Of a stretch of DNA of 64,000 bases, positions 55,025-64,000 are shown piece by piece; the first letter of the stretch is position 1, and every line of letters begins with the position of its first letter. The notes under the pieces are model-generated. The model was not told where the DNA came from. It ran no database searches and saw only the letters and a program-made list of their open reading frames with translations. Both the position numbers and the translations under genes were made by a program. The stretch lies in the NCBI GenBank assembly GCA_001599295.1, contig BCGN01000004.1:248346-312345 (forward strand). Reading direction: 5' to 3'. The stretch is from Sporopachydermia quercuum (lineage: Eukaryota > Ascomycota > Sporopachydermiomycetes > Sporopachydermiales > Sporopachydermiaceae).

Positions 55025-58000
55025 TTTATATTATTTCCAAACGATCTCAGCTGACGAAGAACTTGAATCTGAGCCGTATGACAAAAATAAGCAGTTAGGT
55101 TACAACAAGCACACTTCAAATATTCATTCCACTATCAGACCTTCTCTGAAGGCAACGAGAATAAAAAAAAAAAGGTATAGTCAGATTAAATCAAAAAGTG
55201 CTATAATCTCACCCCAAAACGCGTGATTTGTTAATTTTCCCGTCAACAGTTAATCGTGTACAATCAATACTGTGAGTAGTGTTGAGCAGTAGAAAGATAT
55301 CTTTTTACTGAACAAGCTGTCAAATTCCCTGTCAGCAATCTACTTGATTCTTGTTACTTATCTATTAATTAAGTTACAGTTTCCTTATTAAGTGATTTCT
55401 TCGTTATACAGGGTCGCTCCAACGAGATATATGTTGTTGCAGTATCCTCTTTCTTTGATTGATGATGAACGCACGAGCAGAATGAGAGAAAGGAAGTTTG
55501 AGAGTTGAATAAGCATAATTTAGAGGTAAGGAATGTTGAATTAGAGTTTTGCGCTTTACCCAACTTAATTTTGATCTCACAGTGAAACATCAAGGTTTCC
55601 AATTTAGGAAATACTCTTTGGCGTTGGTTGTCAATAGTATTGTGCTAAAAGCATTACTGTAAAGTATTGTGCTGGATTTCAACAGTCAAGAAAACAAAAA
55701 TAAAGAGTACAAAACGAGTTCAATATATGTATCAGATATTTCTTTATTATATTTGGATTCTAGAGTTGAATTTTGAACGAATAGAATGGCACGCGTCCAA
55801 ATGGATTCAAGATTCACTTCTCAGGCACCTTTCTTTTTCTCCTCTTGATTAGGCAAGATGAGCCAAGGTTTTCAGCTGAACTAGCTTCTATGTGTAATCT
55901 AATTCAAATATCACTACATTTTCCCATTTTGGACGCATACACATATAGATTTGGGACAAATAGTCAGGAATTGCACAATTGATAAATAATGAATTACTTC
56001 AACAAGATAAAATATAAAAAAACGAAAGAGAAACAAAGAATAAGAAATAACTTAGAATTCCAAAAAAGTATTCACAAATCATTTTGTGCATATAGTAGAG
56101 TTCCTATTATAGTGATTGGTCTTTCAATATCTTCGCAGTACAATTCGCCAAAGAACACAGCATTTTCAATGCTAACCAACTATGCAAGTTTATGCACGAA
56201 ATTGAAGACAAGCACGCAATTCAAATTGAATTATCACAAAAGGTGTCCCATTACAGGGCTTATAAGGAGATAGTGCCAAAATATAAGGCTCTATTTTTGT
56301 TTGGATATTTATAACCTTCTCTATCCGTTGTTCATTATCCGTTATCGATTTAATTTGTTTGTTTTTTGGATGCTTCGTTGAACAATTGTCGGGGACTATA
56401 ATTTTACTGAAACTTCGTGAGTATGAGACTTCAACTTTGCTGAAAGATACTCTTAATGTTTTGATGTTTTGGAATTGTATGTTATGAATACACAAGTTAT
56501 GTGCTGCATGCTACAAAGCAAATGCTTAGACTTGGCATTTTTGGCCCGGGAATATATACAAGTTGAGAGTGCCTGAATACTATACAATCAATGATGAGAG
56601 GGAAACCCTTCAGAGTCAATGTGAAGCAAGAACCTGACAACAACCAGAATTGATGATCACATTAATGTCACAATAAACCAAACATGCCAGAACATAATTA
56701 GAGGTTTATGGGAGTCATTGATTTTGGGAATCATATTACCTGTTTTCTATCAGAAGTTACTTTGCTTCAGTTTATTATCGTTATATCGATGGAGCAACGC
56801 CAATGCGAAACAGGAAAGCTAGCTTGATCAACGGGGATAATACTCTGAGAGTGTTCATCTGACGCAATTGGAATTTTTTTGGTCGGTGTGAAAAGAATTC
56901 TAATGATTCTATTGTATCAGGAATTCGAGTAAGGAATGTTATCATTAAAATTTCATACTACTTAATAAGTTTTATATCAAGTCCAAGTGAATTAATCCAC
57001 ATTATGAATGAATATATATAGACACAAGAGAATTTATTTGAAATAAGTGGAGAGAGGGTTGCTCTGTGACTCTTTTAAATTGTAGCGGTTTTACATTTGC
57101 ACCGCAAACGATCATAAATCTATTCAATCAACCTATTTGATCTACTATCATTCACTGTTAATTAATTCTAGAGTTGGTCTGATTGCCCCTTAGGAGTAGT
57201 TTTGAGAGAAAAAGCTGGTGCTTCGATGTTACAGAAATGTCGAGGTTTCTTTTTACCATTTGTTTTCAAACTAGATTCGTTCTTGCAATGCAGGTAAGCT
57301 CTCAGTTTCATGGGCTTCTGTGTATAAGTTAAGTAAATTTTTAACACGAAAGAAGACTTCTCATTCTCTCCTTAAAAAGTAGAAAACGAAGGGAAGCAAT
57401 CTTCTAAGGTTGAAGTAAGGGCTATAAATATATACATCATAAAGTCAGCAATAGTTTAGTTTTCACCTTGATCGTTGAGATCAGAATCACTAATCAAAGG
57501 TCTGGTTCAAAAGGAAAAAAAGAAAAAAAGAGAGGACTTAGAAGGATGCTTTGACTATTCAGAGTGCTAATCAAATATGAGCTCAATAAGCTACTTTCCA
57601 AAAATTAATATATAACAAATTAATGATGATTGAATAACCGTGGATGCACACTGCACATGAAATAACGCAAGTAATATAAGCCACTGAGCTTGAAACTAAG
57701 AAGAAAGAATTGTTCTTTTTTAAGGTTACAAGAACTTTTGGGTTATTTTGCACCAACTTACCAGGTAATTTAGTTGTTAGTTTCTAATCATAAGATCCAT
57801 AATTCCGTGATCGTTGACGTGGAATTCAAATTCGTGTTAGAATAAGTAAATAGCTAACCAAACAAGCAAACAGTTAACTATTTGTTAAAAAGTTATCTTA
57901 TTTTATTTTTCTACTAATACATATAATCATTAATAATATTGATGTTATGAAACCATTTGAATACAAAGGTAAAGTTGGACTCAACAATTGAACTTGGGGG

Positions 58001-58849
58001 CTGGCTGAGATGACTTGACTTGCCAAACTCTTCCCAACCTTATCCAAAAATTTAAAAATTCATGCTCTACTAAGTACTAGAACTTATTTTTTTGATCCTT
58101 TTAAAAAACGTTTCTAGTGCCGTACTACAAACTGAGGAGAGAACTGTCTTCTTAGACTCCAAGAGTGAGATGATTGCTGTTGATTTGCATACATCCAAGA
58201 AAGAAGACACTCACGGGAAATTCATTTGCGGTAACTGTGAGATAGGGAAGTCCTAATCTGATTGATTATAAACAGGTCAATAAAATTAAATAACTATTAT
58301 ATTCACTTTGTCATTAGAAAGACTCATTTTGAACTGAAAATGAATAATTGATTTAGTTGATGTTTTTAGAACTGTTGCTTATTTATTTATTATAAATCAA
58401 AAAAAGAAGAAGTAATAAAAAATCAGGAAGGAGAAAGGGAAAATACTGAGCACAAAGAGGGAATATAGAAATACAAAGTGGTTCACGCTGCTAATTGCTT
58501 TTCAGAGCTTCTTAGTAATTCAAGAAGATTCTCCAAGGTTAGATATTAGTCTTCAATAATCTTAAACAAAGTGCGGAAAGGAGTATTGAGGTATAAGGAA
58601 GTTCCATAATACTCCAACAGCCCATCGATACCTGGAATTCTTACAGAACAAAAGTATACAGAAACTTGTCATTCTAACTTTTACCTTCTTGTTGAGAATC
58701 ACACCCCTAATATTTCCAATCACACATACATCTGCTCATTCACATCTTCATTTCTTTTACAAGCTGGATTCCCTGGCTGTATATTATTTTTCGTTAGTCC
58801 TTTCTGTCTTGGCTTTTGTAAATTGCCTCGCGAGCATCCAATGTAGTGC
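55025..58849. other. Gene-poor 3.8-kb region upstream of RIM9
   Basis: AT-rich sequence. ORFs up to 101 codons (for example 55989-56273 and 56190-56495) have no homology I can recognise and no supporting splice structure. This separates RIM9 from the retrotransposon remnant. Confidence 0.5.
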
Positions 58850-58879
58850 AATCCATACTCAATAGCTTTATATTACCAG

Positions 58880-59230
58880 TCAGTTATTAGATACTATATT
58901 AATCAATGAAGTGATACCGATCAATGTGCTTGTATATCTCGTGTTTCGCAAATTTGGTTCATTCAACATCATGTTTCTGCTCTTACTTTCAAAACAATAG
59001 ATACTGAATCTAGACACTGTCTCACAGAAGGGTTGCGCAATTAGCCTCCGTAGCTCTGAAATGAAAGGTGCTCCTGTTTCAGTATGCTTCAAGATGCCAG
59101 TCGACTGACAAGACTAGCTCCAGATAAGAAGTAGTCGGTTGTTCCAGTCTGAACTGATAATGTGGAGTGCATGAGGGGTTGGGTGTTCGTATCTTCATAT
59201 GGTTATTATGGTGGTAAATAACAGGTTCCC
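58880..59230 (-). mobile_element. Copia RNase H remnant (part of the fossil element)
   Basis: Minus-strand fragments resemble the copia RNase H domain: TDYFLSGASLVSRLAS matches the SGYvF...VSW region, and SELRRL and SIYCFESKSRNMMLNEPNLR match the WLRRLL and IYCDNQSA..LaKNP regions. These are fossil fragments only. Confidence 0.65.
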
Positions 59231-60689
59231 TGCCTGTCCAAGTCAAGTGACCTTATTGCTATCCAGAGGTAGAGATTGCAAAAATGGTGCTGCATACATA
59301 CCTCTGAGGACTGATGTAGCAAGTCTATTTCAAGATAAGCGAATAAATATTTATTCCATGAAAGTAATTTAGCTGTCACCATGTATGTCCCTTAAGGATA
59401 AGGCTTAGTAAGAGGATGTTTGATGGAGTCCACAAAAGATTCGCTTTCTCAAATTCAACGGATCATCCACGGCTTTTTCATACCATACCCGTCATACCCT
59501 TTTGCCTAGATATCAAGTTGAGAGATACTATTCATTCATTTTTCAGTTCAACATGGGTGTGTATGTTCCAAATCGTGGGGGTAATATTCCTTAAACAACA
59601 CAACAGAGCGCACAGTTGGACATTGTTGAAAGGATTTTCAACAATGTCATGGCTACTCTGTATATTTAAGTGTCACCATTGAAAAGAAGGAAGAACGATT
59701 GTATATATACGAAACTGAACAACCCAATGTAAAGCGTACTTCTGTGAGCAAACAATAGAGTATTGTAGATATGCGAGTTAGAAAATTCCTTAGATTTGCA
59801 AGTGGTGAAAACCGGGTGCTCCTCCCCAAAAGCCTTTGGCTTTTTTATATTATTGGTTTTGCATAGAAAGCCAACGAATGTGCCTCTTTCTATAGCTTTT
59901 TTTCCGTTCGCTGATGCCGATATAAATAGTGGAAGAACCATGCTACAATTCTATGGAAGTACGTAGATAAGAAGCAATAGAAGTAACACATACATTGTTT
60001 AGAAGTGGCCCACTCTCAAATCGATCAGAGAACAAGTTTGTTGCCGCATAGGTACAAGATCGCAAATTCTTAGAAGGGACTAATCATTAGTAGATGAGCC
60101 AGAGGCAGTTGCAGCATAATCTGTTGGCTCCCTTACATAGAGCCAGAGTAGAGCTTTTCAGGTGAAAGAGTACGATGAGAGTTATGACTGATCCTATCAG
60201 TCAGTTATTTTGACTGATTATCATTATTCTCTTCTCATAACGATTTGGGGTTATCATTGGAGCATGAGCTGAGGGCGAAAATGAAGAATATGAGTCAATG
60301 GATTCAGAACTTGGAGATGCGACTTCTGCCCAAGGATCCAAACAAATCTGTTGAAGAAATCGTGAAGGGCCTCTTCAACAGATAATCTTGAACACAGAGG
60401 GAATAAAAACAGTTGAAATCCTGGAAGAGGATTTAGAGATAAGGCTAATATGAGCTTGTGGAGCCTGGGAGGATATCTTAAATGAAGAACACAAAAGTAG
60501 AAAAGATTATTTTGTTGAGGCAGCATAACTAAACCATACTTTATCGAGGAGGACCATGCAATAGCATAATGTAATATCAGGAGTAGCTGTTTCGGGGAGA
60601 ATTTGGAAAGGCTGTTTCGAGAAAGAAGAAATGCAGTCAATCCTCTTACACCAAACGAAGTAAAGACTTACATTTTGGAAGAGATCCAA

Positions 60690-61110
60690 TACCAGCGCCG
60701 AAATAGAATATCAAATGGAGCCTCACGGGATGACAGCATCAGACTAGAATTGTTCACCATCCTAGAGCTAAATAGCATAGCCAGATATACCTCTTGAATG
60801 GTTTTATTGATCCACTGAACCAAACAGTTCTTGTTCAGCGAACAAGAAACAATAATCTGGTGAACAATACCGCGCTCGAGGAAAAAGTGACCAAACTTAC
60901 CATCACCATAATATTTCGAATCATTGTCGAAGAAGCCTCTTGTGGCTGAATTGAGCTCCTGTCCGCAAACTAATTGGATGATTGCCTCAACGAAAGTAGC
61001 CCATTATATGGCAGGTCTGCTACTAATGAGAGAAGCTATCCACAATGGTAAGAATTAACCTTCTTGCTTGGCCAGGCGGTCAATGAAAAAAGGCCTCGAC
61101 AGATCGCTAT
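60690..61110 (-). mobile_element. Copia integrase-core remnant (part of the fossil element)
   Basis: Minus-strand fragments match the retroviral-type integrase core of copia elements: TIVDSFSH corresponds to tiiDDFSRY, and GHFFLERGIVHQIIV and WINKTIQEVYLAML correspond to the FkeFcee.GIvHq and ER.NRTI.E.aRaML motifs. The order is correct. Fossil only. Confidence 0.75.
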
Positions 61111-61605
61111 ATCATGCATGCGTGCATCGGAACATCAGATATCAGTTAAAAGTTGCTTGTAGAGGTCAGATGTTAGAACCAAACCTTTTATGAGCTATGT
61201 GGTTCCCGTAAAGCTGAAAAACGCCAGCCAGAATTTGACGGATCAAAGTTAGCCCCGCATGTTAGATTCCAGTTTGTCAATCAAACAATCATTTATTGAC
61301 AATCTGCTTGATTTACAGTGTACTTTTCAAGTTTGTTATGTTAGCCTCCTACGCCTATTGGAATAACAAAACACCTAAGGTTACAAGCAATCTCGGTGGA
61401 GTTGGTCCGTCCGTATGAACTATATATCCTTATGAATATCTCTACCACTGAATTACTATGCTATCTAATTATTGTGCTCGTGGAAAATCGATTATATTAT
61501 CTATTTCAGATCAGTCATCCAAATTGTGGTAAGCTGCCATATAAAGTGGTCATGGAAACTGAATGCAAGATCAGACATATAGTCTTTTGAAACTAAAAAG
61601 CAATA

Positions 61606-61625
61606 CATATATATATATATATATG
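61606..61625. repeat. Short AT microsatellite
   Basis: About nine alternating AT units within the decayed retrotransposon region. Confidence 0.8.
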
Positions 61626-62850
61626 ATATCACCATTCCCCTGTTTCTGTCTCTGTCTCTCATCCTACATTCTAAATCCCGTTGATATCGATACTGAAAAC
61701 ACAAACCAATTCAGTCTAGCTAATCTAAGGTACAAAAAACGCATTGTGTAGAGTGTATATGTTGAAATTTGACCGCAGAACTAAATGGATTTGATAGAAG
61801 CTATTTTTCTGCATATGTATAAACTTTTACAGGTTGTGTATTGTGTTTACTGTTATAAACAACAATATTGTAAATTAATTAAGATTTTCCCGGAGAGGGG
61901 GTACAAATTTGTAATGAGTAAGTACTCAAAGATTTCCCTCTACTGTGAAGCTAGATAGAATAATAACAGATTAAAAAAGCAGAAGAGCAATGGCCAATGA
62001 GTGCTTTCAAGCGTCTGAAGATAGATGGATACCCAGGATGTGAACAGTGGATTATTTGGGGAGCCTCTGTTAGTTGCGAAAGACATCGTAAAGTCAGGTT
62101 ACTCTGACCCCATGAAAGTCAATTAGAGTCCACCGTTAGGTACCATTGATCCACACTTGGTTTTCTTCATCAAATGAAAGAAGTCAAAGAAACCATTGGA
62201 ACAAAAGTGAAAGTCAACACCAGGAGAATCTGTTTTACTTGACTGTGGAAAGGCTTTGTGGGTTCAGGAACGGTTTAAGCCGAAATCGTTCATAGCAACT
62301 AACGAGGATTCGCCTTAAGTCCAAAGCCTAGCTAGCACTCAGAAATAAAATCGGGGCGGTGCCAGACAGACAAAATGTCGGTGTAAATTTGATATTTATG
62401 ACCAATTTAGTAGTATTACTTGAAGTTAAAGGTGCATTTCTTCTTTGTAATAAGTTCCTGGTAATACAGTCTAGTCAGCACATCTATTTGAATCACGGAC
62501 ACCATTGTTAAGGTGAAGGTTGTTCTGTGCTGAAGTAAACATCGTTATTCAATCGATTGTTTTGAGCTTTAAACCTGATAAAGCTACTACGTCTGCTTCC
62601 ACAATCTTTGCCTTCCCAAAGATTGTAGAAGATTCTGCTGATGATAAAAATGATTTTTTCTTTCACAATTCCCAATTCTTGTGTGAAGGTCCTGTCCAGC
62701 CCAGAGCTTTCAGAGTGGCCACTTTGATGCGATCCGGTTACATCTGAGATCCAGGACCGGTAACATCTGGATCCAACCCTCCTGACTTGTTCCGAGTTAA
62801 TCGACGCTTTCAAACATCTGAATTCAACGAGACATCTAACTTGCTGACGA

Positions 62851-64000
62851 ATCCAACATAATCAGCATTTGCCAGGAGGAAAGCAAGGCATTAGTTGCTT
62901 GGGAAATTTGTTCCAGTGGATTGAGATCCTATTCTAGACAACAAATTTTCCTCAAATCAATTGGAAGAAATATGCCTAGTCTCTCCACAGCAAGTGGTGG
63001 GATTAATCCTACTTAGCTATTTTCAACATATTTTTGATGCAAAATGGGTATAACAGTTCTTCCATTGCTGTACTTCAAATTCTGAGAATTCCCTCCAAGA
63101 CATGATGATTGAAGAGGTAGGGCCTATAACACAATAACTATCCACGAAAAGGAACCTTGGTCCTCTCGAGTCTTTATTAAAGAAGGTCTTCATGTTTTGC
63201 TCTACATATCTAGAAGAAAAGAAAAAGAAAAAGCAGAAAGGGCGCTACATCCCAGAGATCTGAAGCGCAATCACATCTGTTCTCCTTTGCTTCCTGAAGA
63301 GTATCAATTCGTGGTCTAAATTTCACCTCCCAAACTTCATCTTTCATTTTTTGCAGCTCCTCTGCTTGAAATTATTCCGTAATTTCAACACATTCATCTA
63401 CACCAACTCCTTCCTCAGTTTTTACTGTTACAGTATGCTCCAAATTATCTTCTTGATATTTATTTCACAGCACCAAGTCTACAAACATTATTGCTTATCA
63501 TTCATTATTCTTTTAATGCAAAGCAAAGTGTCTAAACGTGATGATATATCTCTTGTGAAATCAGGAGTATAATAGTTTCTCATGGTTTAGTATTCAAACT
63601 TACAATGATCCTTTCCAGCACCAACATATATCCCGAATGGATCAAATTAAATTACTGTTATTTTGCAGGGGAGCTATTAACCACTCATTAATTAATGAGG
63701 TTCAGCCAATACGGTGAAAGTACTGTACTTGAGAGGATACACAACAGGTATTTGCCAAATCAATTGCTTCCCATAAGATGGAACACAAACTCACCCAAGT
63801 ATATATTATATTCATCAACCAAATATTTTTTTACTTATGTGAGTTTTGATTGATGTCTATAAATAATAATAGCTACAACTCAGAATATAATATAATTGAC
63901 ATTCTTGAATTGCAGATCTTATCTTATGAGGTCGTTGGACATATATTGGTTCACAAATCCTGTTTCTCAAAACAAATGTATACGAAAAGATCGAAGTTCA
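62851..64000. other. Unassigned flank beyond the copia remnant
   Basis: No gene is recognised. It might include the decayed gag or 5' LTR of the element, but I found no matching direct repeat near 58.3-58.9 kb. Confidence 0.4.

Larger units (their letters stand above)
58850..62850 (-). mobile_element. Decayed Ty1/copia LTR-retrotransposon remnant
   Basis: Remnants read on the minus strand in copia order: a weak protease-like stretch near 62.6-62.8 kb, an integrase core at about 60.7-61.1 kb and RNase H at about 58.9-59.2 kb. The reverse-transcriptase interval between is too decayed to recognise securely. Integrase upstream of RNase H identifies Ty1/copia rather than Ty3/gypsy. Limits are approximate and no LTRs were found. 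The element is broken many times over, with no frame above about 130 codons, so it is old and cannot be mobile. Confidence 0.72.

Noticed and set aside
55989-56495. Overlapping 94- and 101-codon ORFs upstream of RIM9
   Set aside because: Both are AT-rich chance frames on opposite strands without recognisable motifs.
58130-58255. Plus-strand fragment ending FICGNCEIGKS, resembling a zinc knuckle
   Set aside because: Only two of the four metal ligands are present and the strand is opposite to the copia remnant. It is too weak to call.

Overview
The window looks like a draft-assembly contig (single N bases at 25538, 29758, 30709, 30827, 33264 and 39461) from a budding yeast (Saccharomycotina). 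Almost every recognised gene has a one-to-one Saccharomyces cerevisiae counterpart. Introns use GTAAGT/GTATGT-type donors and a (T)ACTAAC-like branch site. CTG appears to be read as leucine, for example next to the FRRG motif of ATG18 and in the first strand of the INN1 C2 domain, so this is probably not a CUG-Ser yeast. It differs from S. cerevisiae in long intergenic regions (about one gene per 3.5 kb) and in having introns in six of eighteen protein genes. I do not name a species.

Layout. 0-12 kb: intron-containing tRNA-Pro(UGG), a GCIP/CCNDBP1-like gene, LAS17 (WASP), TMA7 (two introns) and the metacaspase MCA1. 12-31 kb: YAK1 kinase, INN1, RPC31 (first exon 957 bases upstream), ALF1, PGA2, LSM7 (1.55-kb intron) and an RGT1-like Zn2Cys6 regulator. 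INN1-RPC31-ALF1-PGA2-LSM7 is the same neighbourhood as S. cerevisiae YNL152W-YNL147W, with a local change of order and orientation. 31-35 kb: a 4.2-kb gene-free stretch upstream of RGT1. 35-39.5 kb: a five-exon PDCD5 homologue, MGR2 and ATG18, in tandem. 39.5-45.6 kb: a 6.1-kb gene desert with an A28 tract and a perfect 21-bp inverted repeat. 45.6-55 kb: an arrestin-like trafficking adaptor, then KAR5, AEP1 and RIM9 on the minus strand in the same order as S. cerevisiae YMR065W-YMR064W-YMR063W. 55-64 kb: no intact gene. About 58.9-62.8 kb holds a heavily decayed Ty1/copia retrotransposon on the minus strand, recognised from integrase and RNase H remnants in copia order.

The genes do not form a functional cluster; they are housekeeping genes held together by ancestral synteny. 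Roles covered are actin nucleation (LAS17), cytokinesis (INN1), Pol III transcription (RPC31), tubulin folding (ALF1), mRNA decay and splicing (LSM7), nutrient signalling (YAK1, RGT1), autophagy (ATG18), endocytic adaptor function (arrestin), karyogamy (KAR5), mitochondrial gene expression and import (AEP1, MGR2), and pH sensing (RIM9).

I found no convincing previously undescribed system. The most interesting items are the spliced gene models that simple ORF calling misses, the gene desert with its palindrome, a dense cluster of ACGT-core sites between PGA2 and LSM7, and a stop-free, three-fold-length intron in the PDCD5 gene.
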